From an uncultured Fidelibacterota bacterium (GTDB taxonomy: Bacteria > Fidelibacterota > Marinisomatia > Marinisomatales > TCS55): 64,000 nt of DNA. The notes under the pieces were generated by a model. That model was given only the letters and a program-made list of their open reading frames with translations. It did not search any database and was not told where the DNA came from. The stretch covers positions 1 through 64,000 of the forward strand of contig CAJXWT010000002.1 in the NCBI GenBank assembly GCA_913062595.1. The letters are read 5' to 3'. Below, piece after piece: positions 57,101 through 64,000 of this stretch. The position numbers and the translations under genes were made by a program. The first letter of the stretch is position 1. Every line of letters begins with the position of its first letter.

Positions 57101-57177
57101 TTGGAATCCCAAGACATATCTTGCGCTTTTAAAATAGTAATAATCATAAGGGCTAGATAAATTTTTCTCATCTTCAT
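54148..57177 (-). CDS. Exported protein with about 15 WxDxR repeats and type IX-like C-terminal domain
   Basis: 1009 aa. Signal peptide [17 protein letters not shown]. Nearly the whole mature chain is built from about 15 units of 50-60 residues with the core hydrophobic-x-W-x-D-x-R-x-G, then D-I/L-x-x-Q-x-x-D-x-x-G (for example [20 protein letters not shown] and [20 protein letters not shown]), which suggests one or two beta-propellers. It ends with [16 protein letters not shown] and [13 protein letters not shown], the sorting domain. Not a known enzyme; probably a surface binding or adhesion protein. Starts three bases after the LVIVD lipoprotein gene. Confidence 0.8.
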   Translation of the reverse strand: MKMRKIYLALMIITILKAQDMSWDSNGLPIRQGVHIEWQRTVCPGEPGSIIFVWSDTRYGSRNVFAQKVDSSGSLLWGTGGSDVTNLPGRQEDPVAITDGNGGAFIAWVDYRFDEEGDIFIQHVDNEGNRLMDNDGVALARIDGRHLSINMCTDSLGGVYVAWQDKRNFLDDDIYGTHVSSDHQVIAPASGIAIIEMNGTQGAKSLEYAGNNEATIIWSDTRSGSGNDIYCQKLNMDMDKIFTDDGLAVAATADLETAPRTTYMTNDTSFIIWQSGTENTDIFYNILTSNGLLFTDAVQLCNYDSPKVSPRVKRNSLGDIFIQWIDYRSDPTEGNHFFQRITDSGGIVWDDNGVQLDPSGDDHHARFSAGSSGEVFVYWERGTFPNVDIMYQKIESDGTLLLDDALFISDATGYQSMPNVLVDDGNGAFVVFSDQGNGSIDLKVQKTDGSTANFDTNGLIAMPGLDGDIEYTKPMYSGDDVILTWIDARDGKKVFGRTLDGSGPDPGLQNGLMLTEFDSYTFQLENEPVTLLAHDFLFTAAFDASSGAKLVRINKFDLEYQMQWPSGGQIVYQGPADQRKVHLFETPDGIGVVWSEIRDEIDFDLFYQRYDLDGLPQFDSAGVTLIDGFWVDNYVEGIYSTPDGDFIIVWVDDIWGAGSLKYQKFTLAGQIADSWPSDGYTLSSTGDPEKLSGSISGSADGILVAWEEFYNFNKNIKANIIHWDGSLQWTGGLLLTTAENDQINLELAVDELSQTAFVVWEDFQNGNDLDIVGQFLDLSNNSLYGDNIFICDNDLYQQSPAVRRVNEGYYLIVWEDERGFENEDPVLAGGLDIYAQVVHYADGLKYSTAGVILCQEYHDQKKPQISLLYTDGSEIDNKWFVHWEDMRSSGKADLVNLYGQAIQVADAMTADPSSLMPDQYYIGNAYPNPFNGTVKIDIAIPSLQPVDIAIFNMLGQIVYQEKLLPLSQGVHSFTWNGKDLLQQDVSSGLYLINVTAGEFKSIRKITYIK

Positions 57178-57180
57178 TCC

Positions 57181-58176
57181 TTATTCATCAATTTCAAATA
57201 TTTGTAATCCTTCGCGCGTGGCAGCAAAAAGATAACCACCTGAAAATTCTGCATGGTAGACATAACCAATATCATGAATTCCCCTGGCACTGATGGTTGT
57301 ATTACCATCAGGTTCATAGAGGGCAAGTCCATTACTGGCACATGACAATGCCAATTGATTGTTATTCACAGCTATGTGTGTAACAAATAGATCGTTTGCA
57401 AACTGAATTTTCCCTTCTGATTGAGCAGAAAAACCAGTCGCCATTCTAAAGGCACCGGCATCTTCACAAGCTACATAAAATTCACCACCATTAAGCATTG
57501 TGATCGCCCTTGCATTTCCTTCTAGATCAATGTGGTAACTACTGGTAATGATCCCGTTTTCAAGATGAAATGCTTCAATGCCAAGCTGATCTAGCGTTAA
57601 CACGATCTCATTTTCATACATATCAATCCCATTGGGGTTGCCGACACTGGCTATTTCATCTCCAGCTGTATTGAACCAGAGCCCAAAACTAGAGTCATAT
57701 TCAAAGGTACTGATTTTCAAACCATCGTCATTATCAGCTGCATACATTGTGAACGAATTAATGCTATTTGTAACCACCCGGAATTCCTTGGTCTGTTCGC
57801 TGGAGAACTGCCCTTGCACAGACGCTGTGTTACCACTGGATAAATCGATATGTAAGGGACGCTCGTTACTCTCTAAAGCAAACAATTGTTTAATAGAGGA
57901 TACATATGAGACCTGTGTGATCTCCTTGTTTACACCTAATTCTGCAAGTGATTTTTTCCACACTAAGTTTGGTGCTGTTATAATACCTATATCCCACAAC
58001 TGTACACCTCCCTGCCCAGCAGCAACAAAAACAGAATCGCCAGATATGTATACATCGCGACAATAACCTTCGGTTTCAATATGTACGACCTCATTTAGCT
58101 TCCACAAATTCTCTGAATTGGGTTCAATACAGCTGAAAATTGTAGAAACAATTAATAGATTTAAGTAGTGTTTCAT
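57181..58176 (-). CDS. LVIVD-repeat lipoprotein, about 331 aa
   Basis: Starts at ATG 58176: MKHYLNLLIVSTIFSC with a lipobox Cys at 16, then EPNSENLWKL and a propeller of LVIVD-like units (GVQLWDIGIITAPNLVW, GIEAFHLENGIITSSYHI, GLQIFEIDE). LVIVD proteins are non-enzymatic propellers at the bacterial surface or in the periplasm. It follows the outer-membrane barrel gene by seven bases and is likely part of the same transcript as pgsBCW. A frame open to 58242 would enter the barrel gene. Confidence 0.75.
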   Translation of the reverse strand: MKHYLNLLIVSTIFSCIEPNSENLWKLNEVVHIETEGYCRDVYISGDSVFVAAGQGGVQLWDIGIITAPNLVWKKSLAELGVNKEITQVSYVSSIKQLFALESNERPLHIDLSSGNTASVQGQFSSEQTKEFRVVTNSINSFTMYAADNDDGLKISTFEYDSSFGLWFNTAGDEIASVGNPNGIDMYENEIVLTLDQLGIEAFHLENGIITSSYHIDLEGNARAITMLNGGEFYVACEDAGAFRMATGFSAQSEGKIQFANDLFVTHIAVNNNQLALSCASNGLALYEPDGNTTISARGIHDIGYVYHAEFSGGYLFAATREGLQIFEIDE

Positions 58177-58183
58177 TCTAATA

Positions 58184-59224
58184 TTAATAACGGTCATAGA
58201 GCATCTTCCACTCAATAGAAATCCAGGCATGTATCTGGTCAAATGATTTTAATTCAGAGACCCAGTCATAATTAGAATCAGTAAATCTATTTCGAAATCG
58301 GATCGTGCAACTTATCATCAGATTTTCTTTCACATTCTTTTCGCCCCAAATGTCAAATTTAGTTTCCCTGTGGCTTCGACCACTATGAAGGGGATCACCA
58401 ATATCCTCTACTTCATACTGGCGAAAATCAGTCCTAAGTGAAAAGCCCACTACTTCAAAACCAAGCATCCCCTGATCATAACTCAACGGAAGATATAATT
58501 CCGTATGCCTATAGGACCGGTCCAGATCACTTGATTTGGCACCCTTACCAAAAGTAATATTATCAGCAATTCCATATACTCCTTCCAGCGAAATCGTACC
58601 AAAGTCACGAAATTTTTTGCTTACCTTTAAAGTTGTCGTGACAATATCAGAATCAAACTCTGTAAAGGACCGATCGTAATATCGCTGTGTATAGCTAACG
58701 GATCCAGTAACCCATAGTCGCAATTTTATCGGATGAGATAATAATAGACGTTGCTCACGGTCCGTAAAACTACAGGCAAATAATTGATTAACAGTAATAT
58801 CTAAATCTTTGTAGTGGCGCATGTAATAGTTATCCAAATGTCTGAGCATATATTCTAATCGCCGGTATGCACCCCAATGGTAGGACACCTTTACATATCC
58901 GCTCCAATACTGGCGATGTTTATATTGGATATAGTTGGAAAGATTGCTTTTAGAAAAAAATTGAATTTGCTTTTCCCTATCACCTAGTTGAATCTTCTTA
59001 AGACCGCTCAAGGAAAAACGAACATAATGGGAATCAAATGTCTTAGTACCGCCCAAAATAGTTTGATTCAACGCAGCATCATCCTTCTCAATAGGAGATA
59101 ATCGCAGTACATTATTGTCATAGCCGTTTGTAAAACCTAGTGTCCATTTCACTGGTGATCTTAAATAGTCGGACCAACTCTGGCCCCAGAGGATGGATAA
59201 CAAAATGATGATTATGAATCTCAT
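58184..59224 (-). CDS. Predicted outer-membrane beta-barrel protein next to poly-gamma-glutamate genes, 346 aa
   Basis: Signal peptide MRFIIIILLSILWGQSWS. The rest alternates polar and hydrophobic residues with many aromatic ends (for example WTLGFTNGYDNN, VTGSVSYTQRYYDRSF and TTTLKVSKKFRDFGTISLEG), the pattern of a barrel of perhaps 14-18 strands. The C-terminus is AWISIEWKMLYDRY, aromatic-ending. No family recognised. It overlaps the duplicated periplasmic protein gene by four bases (ATGA). Placed after pgsBCW, it is a candidate for the outer-membrane exit of the polymer (inference). Confidence 0.65.
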   Translation of the reverse strand: MRFIIIILLSILWGQSWSDYLRSPVKWTLGFTNGYDNNVLRLSPIEKDDAALNQTILGGTKTFDSHYVRFSLSGLKKIQLGDREKQIQFFSKSNLSNYIQYKHRQYWSGYVKVSYHWGAYRRLEYMLRHLDNYYMRHYKDLDITVNQLFACSFTDREQRLLLSHPIKLRLWVTGSVSYTQRYYDRSFTEFDSDIVTTTLKVSKKFRDFGTISLEGVYGIADNITFGKGAKSSDLDRSYRHTELYLPLSYDQGMLGFEVVGFSLRTDFRQYEVEDIGDPLHSGRSHRETKFDIWGEKNVKENLMISCTIRFRNRFTDSNYDWVSELKSFDQIHAWISIEWKMLYDRY

Positions 59225-60096
59225 TTGTATTCTTGGAAGCGGGTTAAAACACTTCTTTCCTTTTCGACAAGCTCAACTGAAACAACTTGTTCCCCGGCAG
59301 ATATTATTACCTCACATGTTCGCCATTTACCTGGTACTTTATCGGGCTGGTCTTTAACCGTTGAATCTGAGGACCTTTCTGTGGACATGTGATACGTTCC
59401 CAAAACCTTCCTTCCACTTTTTACGCGGATACGAAAACTTTCTTCCGCACCCATTTCTGAATCAAACAATAGACGGGATAAAATGCGCAGGGTTTTGGGT
59501 CCATCTATATTCAATTGCAATGGTCGGCCATGGATTAATTCATAATAGGATATATTCTTCCCTGATACTACAACTGTCCGGTTAGCTTGAAAAACCATGG
59601 GCTGAAGTTCATGCATATTGTTGGGTGATGTTTTAAATCCTTTTTTAATAACGCGTAATAATACAGGGTATTTCTGGTCTGCATTAGCAGACATGGTAAG
59701 AGTATGATCTCCATCCTTGATATTAATGAAATAATTTCCAGAATAGGTGTAATAATGGCTGGGGTGCTGTACCGACCGGATGCTTTTCTGTAATTTATAG
59801 CGATGATTGATTTTTATAGGTTCTTCGCCATCGACCACCAATTGATATGAAAATGGTTGACTTTTTTTAGACTTTTCGGGGGATGGATAGCGGGTGATTA
59901 GTTCGATTCGAGCAGGTCCATTTACTTGATATATGAGAGGATCCTCTCGCATGATAGTATACATTCTACGCTTGTCGGCAATTTTCAATATTTCTTTTTC
60001 TTCACCACCGATGGTTGGTTTGAGGAGTTCAGCAGAAAGGGCCGAATATCCTGTAAATAATAAAAATAGGATTCTAGATAACACTGTCTGGTTCAT
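59221..60096 (-). CDS. Exported protein with a duplicated beta-sandwich unit, 291 aa
   Basis: Signal peptide about 1-22 (LSRILFLLFTGYSALSAE). The mature chain is two copies of a unit of about 100 residues: unit 1 about 45-150 and unit 2 about 184-286. Matching parts are LIYQVNGPARIELITR and LQLNIDGPKTLRILSR, then FSYQLVVDGEEPIK and FRIRVKSGRKVLG, then GDHTLTMSAN and GEQVVSVELV. No family recognised. It overlaps pgsW by 23 bases and the barrel gene by four, so production is tied to both. Probably periplasmic. Confidence 0.7.
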   Translation of the reverse strand: MNQTVLSRILFLLFTGYSALSAELLKPTIGGEEKEILKIADKRRMYTIMREDPLIYQVNGPARIELITRYPSPEKSKKSQPFSYQLVVDGEEPIKINHRYKLQKSIRSVQHPSHYYTYSGNYFINIKDGDHTLTMSANADQKYPVLLRVIKKGFKTSPNNMHELQPMVFQANRTVVVSGKNISYYELIHGRPLQLNIDGPKTLRILSRLLFDSEMGAEESFRIRVKSGRKVLGTYHMSTERSSDSTVKDQPDKVPGKWRTCEVIISAGEQVVSVELVEKERSVLTRFQEYK

Positions 60097-61204
60097 GATC
60101 CATCATTCGTTGTTTAATTTGCTGATGGCTCCTCCAGCCTACTCCAAAGACCATACCAGAGACCAGTAAAAAGCTCAACATGGTTACCGTAAGGCTATAT
60201 TTTTCTACGGCATAAAGGGATCCTTTACCAATCTCCGGTAATGGAATTGGTGCGAAGGCCATTCCTAATTCTTCCGTTAAATTTTGGATATTCAATACAT
60301 GGATAAGTGGAATATTCCGTTTGATGAACTTGACCACTGCCCCATCGATTCCACCACTACGAGAAATTGCTTCAATATCCTTTCTATAGACAATACCTGG
60401 CGGCAATAATCGTAAATTAAAACTAGTACCTAAACTGGCCACACCACCACCTACATTCACAACTGATTTATAATTTCGATAACCAAAATGATCCATTCGT
60501 TTTTGGATATTATCTTTAAGTCCATCACCTGTGATTAAAGGTAAACCATGTTCTGAAATGTTGTTTCTTATCAACTCTCGACCTTTGGGACTCAATAAAC
60601 GACCTTGGTCATTACGGCCACCAATTGAAGCAGCAATGGATCGGATTGAAATAAGACCTTCATCGAACAATAGCTTCTCCATGTCCAACCAGGTCATGTC
60701 CGGATCATTGGCTCCCCATTGCGAAGCACCAATGGAGGTAATCACAATTGGATGAATGTCCAGGGCATCACAAGCAATGAGCATGGCCATATTGGCACCT
60801 GGCATGGAACCTGTCAACATGACCGCAATAGTATCACCGCTAGTCAATCCAGCTTTGGTTAATAGTTCAACCATAGCAGCTGAAAAATTTGGATCTAAGG
60901 TGGTGAGTTTTGCGTCCAGGTCGCCTTCGTCCGTAGTTATCAAGCTGAATTGGGTTCCTACCAAGGCTGTTTCATTGGGATCATTTTCAATATCCACAAA
61001 CACACCTTTCTCCATACGAATGTCTTTTAGCATAGCCATGGCTTGTTTCATTTGTATTGCTGCTTTAACCTTCATGTCATAAGTACTGGAAATGATCACT
61101 TCCCTGGAGAAAAATGCTACGGCAAACGCAACAATCGAAACAAGTGCCATGATAATGAGAATCGAAGTTTTTTGTATGACCGGAATGAAAGGCTTATCAT
61201 ACAT
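60074..61204 (-). CDS. pgsW: Poly-gamma-glutamate system protein PgsW
   Basis: 376 aa with an N-terminal membrane helix (TSILIIMALVSIVAFAVAFF) and a second near the C-terminus (SLTVTMLSFLLVSGMVFGVG), so a large middle domain (about 35-335) sits outside the cytoplasm. That middle region (TIAVMLTGSMPGANMAMLIA, TSIGASQWGANDPDMTWLD, NVGGGVASLGTSFNLRLLPPG) matches the proteins annotated PgsW beside pgsBC. It replaces CapA/PgsAA of Bacillus; its reaction is not known. Eight-base overlap with pgsC. Confidence 0.85.
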   Translation of the reverse strand: MYDKPFIPVIQKTSILIIMALVSIVAFAVAFFSREVIISSTYDMKVKAAIQMKQAMAMLKDIRMEKGVFVDIENDPNETALVGTQFSLITTDEGDLDAKLTTLDPNFSAAMVELLTKAGLTSGDTIAVMLTGSMPGANMAMLIACDALDIHPIVITSIGASQWGANDPDMTWLDMEKLLFDEGLISIRSIAASIGGRNDQGRLLSPKGRELIRNNISEHGLPLITGDGLKDNIQKRMDHFGYRNYKSVVNVGGGVASLGTSFNLRLLPPGIVYRKDIEAISRSGGIDGAVVKFIKRNIPLIHVLNIQNLTEELGMAFAPIPLPEIGKGSLYAVEKYSLTVTMLSFLLVSGMVFGVGWRSHQQIKQRMMDHEPDSVI

Positions 61205-61640
61205 CTAACTGTCCTCCTGATAAAAGCATGACCAACAGCTTAACTAAAACTGCTGTAATGATCACAACTGAAATAGTTCTCGTCACTCCCTGACGATCCA
61301 TCCAACTGGCAATAAGTCCGGGAATAATATTACCAATCACCGCATAGGAAAATGTGTCCACAGGCGAAAAGAATAGATTGCGGGAAATAAACCCCACCAT
61401 AAATCCCAGCAATAGTGTCAGAACTAAACGGCGCTTACCATAAATAAACATGAAATTGCTTAAGAGTTTGACAATTCCAATAACAATGATCGCTGCAATA
61501 AACGTCATTAAGACCTGGTCTGGCTGATGTAAATGCAGTGCGATGTAGCCAGGCACAATGACACCCCCGGCTGTTACACCTAGTGCCTCAGAAAGAATAA
61601 GACTAAATGCAATTCCAAGTCCTAGAGTGATCTCAACCAT
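61197..61640 (-). CDS. pgsC: Poly-gamma-glutamate synthesis protein PgsC (CapC)
   Basis: The 147-aa inner-membrane protein has about four to five helices and the CapC opening LGLGIAFSLILSEALGVTAGG followed by VPGYIALHL, and FMVGFISRNLFFSP later. With PgsB it forms the membrane synthase of poly-gamma-glutamate. Both ends overlap the neighbouring pgs genes by eight bases, giving coupled production in near-equal amounts. Confidence 0.92.
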   Translation of the reverse strand: MVEITLGLGIAFSLILSEALGVTAGGVIVPGYIALHLHQPDQVLMTFIAAIIVIGIVKLLSNFMFIYGKRRLVLTLLLGFMVGFISRNLFFSPVDTFSYAVIGNIIPGLIASWMDRQGVTRTISVVIITAVLVKLLVMLLSGGQLDV

Positions 61641-62814
61641 CCGCCTTGAACTCCATAAGTTTTTCGATCAAATCTTGACCAAATCCAACCTGGTTCCCGA
61701 TGGCGAACAGAAGTGAATCCGCTGGCAGTTTTTTAAACAAATCTATAGAAGATCCCATTGGTTTGGTGTCTTGTAAAATATCCGTATGTGTTTGGGGTGA
61801 ATGATATTTAATGTGTTTCACCATAGCATCCACTTTCTGCCCCCGTATGATGCTCCGATCTGGTTTGATATCTTCATAGATTAATTGCAGCAATTGCCGT
61901 GTTCGGCTACGCCGATCCTCACGACAATTAAGATAAATGCAGGTATATCCTTCCAAAGGATAGCGGCGCTCCACGAAATTCCAGATCTGTAATGTAGAGA
62001 CTGGATCATTGGCTGCCATGGAATTGACAAACAAAATCGGACCATTACCAAAATCGAGTTTATTCACTACCAGAGCACCAAGATCCGGCTTAACCTTTTT
62101 CATGCCGGCAAGTGCAATTTCTGTCTTTACGCCTACTGCATTGCAAACGTCTAGAGCCACGGCCACATTTTGGGGATGTTCCAGATAGAAAAAATCAGCC
62201 AAATCTTCTTCACTAATTCTCTGTTCATCAGCAATACGTAACTCGGATTTGCGGTATTCAGCAACAGGCGCAATAGTATTTACCATGGCATTTTCTCCCA
62301 AAACCACTTTTCCATTATAGGGTACAGAATTGCCCAATGATTTTCTTACATCATCAAGTGTTGGCCCCATTTCTTCCAAATGATCAGGTCGAGCGTTTGT
62401 AATAACGCCAATGTGGGATTTTATCATTTGCTGTTCTGAAATCCATTGATATTCAGGCTGTACCGCCATGCATTCCATCACGACAGCATCCGGTTTTTCC
62501 TTGGCAAAAAAACGCATCAACCTGATCTGTTCTCCTATTGAAGCTGAACGCAGTCTATGGATGATCCTGTCTTTACCTTCCGCATCTATAATCCGCGGTG
62601 CTGTACCCGTCGTTTTGGCAAAGGTCCGTAAGCCACCAGCCCTCAAACCAGCAGCAATGAGCCGCGTAACACTGGATTTTCCACGCGTACCATTCACATG
62701 GATCCGCAATGGAATTGCACCAATTATACGTCTATGGTTAGATGCCTCAACATAGCCAACAATCAGTAGGATCAGAACTACCGTTCCAAGTAGGACAAGG
62801 GGCGATATGATCAT
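61633..62814 (-). CDS. pgsB: Poly-gamma-glutamate synthase PgsB (CapB)
   Basis: PgsB is a Mur-ligase-like amide ligase that activates and joins glutamates through their gamma-carboxyl groups. The 393-aa protein has an N-terminal membrane helix (VLLGTVVLILLIVGYV) and the P-loop VNGTRGKSS (residues 40-48), then AVQPEYQ and TNARPDHLEEMG, both typical of CapB. It is the first of the pgs genes and starts six bases after the exported dockerin-repeat protein's stop. All key motifs are intact. Confidence 0.95.
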   Translation of the reverse strand: MIISPLVLLGTVVLILLIVGYVEASNHRRIIGAIPLRIHVNGTRGKSSVTRLIAAGLRAGGLRTFAKTTGTAPRIIDAEGKDRIIHRLRSASIGEQIRLMRFFAKEKPDAVVMECMAVQPEYQWISEQQMIKSHIGVITNARPDHLEEMGPTLDDVRKSLGNSVPYNGKVVLGENAMVNTIAPVAEYRKSELRIADEQRISEEDLADFFYLEHPQNVAVALDVCNAVGVKTEIALAGMKKVKPDLGALVVNKLDFGNGPILFVNSMAANDPVSTLQIWNFVERRYPLEGYTCIYLNCREDRRSRTRQLLQLIYEDIKPDRSIIRGQKVDAMVKHIKYHSPQTHTDILQDTKPMGSSIDLFKKLPADSLLFAIGNQVGFGQDLIEKLMEFKADG

Positions 62815-62820
62815 GGGAAG

Positions 62821-64000
62821 TTAAAATCCCATTATTTCCCGGACAATACTGATCATGTCCAGAAAATTGATGATTTCATCCGCATTCACATCAGCAAGGT
62901 ACGGGTTTAAACTTCCCGTATTACCCGCCTGAACGAAATCAACAAGGGTCAGTACATCAATGATATTTAAAAATCCATCCTGATTTATATCACCACGTTG
63001 GAGAATATTGGAACCACGCGTTGTAAAGAGTATAGCGGTTGAATCTTGAAGTGGCATAGCAGCCACGGGATAATCATTATTGAAAGTATATTCAAGACCT
63101 ACAGTTTCCGTATGGTCTTCCAATCCTACAGAACAATAATTCCCATGGACCTGTCCCCAGCCAAAATTACCAGTTGATGTATTATTGAAATCCGCAAATT
63201 GGATTAAGATTTCACCATCGCCTGTAGGCGTAAAATAATGCTGTGCATCGTACAGAATTACCTGAAAAGTTTCTAGGCTATTATTATCAAACGTTCTTAA
63301 ACGAGACCATTCAATTATGAATTGATTGTTTTCTTCATCATACCATTTATAAACGCGCCCTCCACTAGAAGTAGTCATAAGGTCATCCCAAAATACAGCT
63401 ATCATTGGTGAAGGACCACCTGGTCCTGGTAAGTGATAATTTCTGAACGACTGCATAGATGTACTGCCCATTGAAACCCAACCGTTACTGGATACGCTAA
63501 TTTGATCATAATCAATTCCATAAAACTTGAATGTGAAGGGCAGGCTGACCGTGGTAACATCATCCTGATTATCTCCATAATCGCTTAGTGGAAGTTGTGT
63601 ACCTGGACCGTTATAAAGAGGATCAATCTCAATCCAATTAAAATATGGTGCATTTGAGTACAGGATATCGCCGCTATCATAAGCGTAGTACCCATACGCG
63701 TCGGGTCCCAGGGGATCATTCACATCCTTAATACCGATTTGAAAAGGAATACTTAAACTGGTTGACAATCCAGTGGTTGATTCCAGATCAATTAATAGAT
63801 CCACCCTTGTCCCGGGAATGACATCTTCAGCTGCTGAAACTTCAAAACGATCCGTATTATTGGTAGACATACCATCCGCTAATATCACTGGCCAATAACC
63901 TTGATCATCTAATATTTCTATCCCAGAAAAATTTGAATAAAGCCTTCCTACCACACTAGTAGCTATTACAGACCCATTATTAAGCAATTCAATTTCTAAT
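62821..64000 (-). CDS. Exported protein, C-terminal part, with dockerin-like ending (runs off the right edge)
   Basis: The frame is open to the edge (393 codons here), reading LEIELLNNGSVIATSVVG at the edge, so the N-terminus is missing. Residues about 95-320 of the visible part are a module (YGYYAYDSGD, DPLYNGPG, SSNGWVSMGS, AVFWDDL, IIEWSRL, GLEDHTE) that matches the one before the sorting domain of the C25 protein at 48.6-51.8 kb. The end is two dockerin-type calcium loops (DINQDGFLNIID and DVNADEIINFLD) in place of a type IX-like domain. It is probably another large C25-like or surface protein. Confidence 0.75.
   Translation of the reverse strand, partial: LEIELLNNGSVIATSVVGRLYSNFSGIEILDDQGYWPVILADGMSTNNTDRFEVSAAEDVIPGTRVDLLIDLESTTGLSTSLSIPFQIGIKDVNDPLGPDAYGYYAYDSGDILYSNAPYFNWIEIDPLYNGPGTQLPLSDYGDNQDDVTTVSLPFTFKFYGIDYDQISVSSNGWVSMGSTSMQSFRNYHLPGPGGPSPMIAVFWDDLMTTSSGGRVYKWYDEENNQFIIEWSRLRTFDNNSLETFQVILYDAQHYFTPTGDGEILIQFADFNNTSTGNFGWGQVHGNYCSVGLEDHTETVGLEYTFNNDYPVAAMPLQDSTAILFTTRGSNILQRGDINQDGFLNIIDVLTLVDFVQAGNTGSLNPYLADVNADEIINFLDMISIVREIMGF

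Overview
The window (about 39% GC by eye) reads as a chromosomal segment of a diderm, free-living marine-type bacterium, most likely Candidatus Marinimicrobia (SAR406 / Neomarinimicrobiota) or a close relative in the Fibrobacterota-Chlorobiota-Bacteroidota group. The reasons are the many exported proteins ending in a type IX-like (FlgD-like) C-terminal domain with a YPNPFNP core, the long IspG with an inserted middle domain, LPS genes (waaA, a heptosyltransferase), DUF4834- and DUF5683-like small proteins, and dense gene packing. No rRNA, tRNA, CRISPR array, insertion sequence or integrase was recognised.

Region 1 (1-11.7 kb, minus strand): ferredoxin, zinc-type dehydrogenase, DoxX and a 58-aa membrane protein; deoxynucleoside kinase, folK, folB; groL-groS with a strong terminator behind and a perfect CIRCE operator in front; dut, DUF423, an MscS channel, a MORN-repeat lipoprotein, and a comM broken by one nonsense codon and one +1 frameshift.

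Region 2 (11.7-40 kb, almost all minus strand) is the housekeeping core: ispG, two TPR proteins, rimO, ftsY, pgsA, a two-domain ABC ATPase, waaA, heptosyltransferase, polyprenyl diphosphate synthase, tatC, meaB and a Crp/Fnr regulator; rpsT is the only plus-strand gene here; then guaB, hutH, dinG, a geranylgeranyl-reductase-like flavoprotein, an NSS transporter, DUF5683, RidA, a PPC/DUF296 protein and alaS. Gene ends overlap by 1-20 bases very often, so most of this is a chain of translationally coupled operons.

Region 3 (40-64 kb) is devoted to the cell envelope and surface. It holds a predicted outer-membrane barrel with calcium-binding repeats, a small cytoplasmic protein, an LVIVD-repeat exported protein, a plus-strand cassette (secreted protein, 41-aa membrane protein, lipoprotein, MXAN_6640-type metalloprotease), and a nearly gapless minus-strand run of about 16.5 kb. 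In transcription order that run is: the C-terminal part of an exported protein with dockerin-like repeats, pgsB-pgsC-pgsW (poly-gamma-glutamate synthesis and export), a duplicated beta-sandwich protein, a predicted outer-membrane barrel, an LVIVD lipoprotein, a 15-repeat exported protein, an M14 carboxypeptidase, a C25 (gingipain-type) peptidase, a glutaredoxin and a lipoprotein. The most interesting hypothesis is that the pgs genes plus the next three genes form a poly-gamma-glutamate capsule machine adapted to two membranes, with surface peptidases made from the same transcript.
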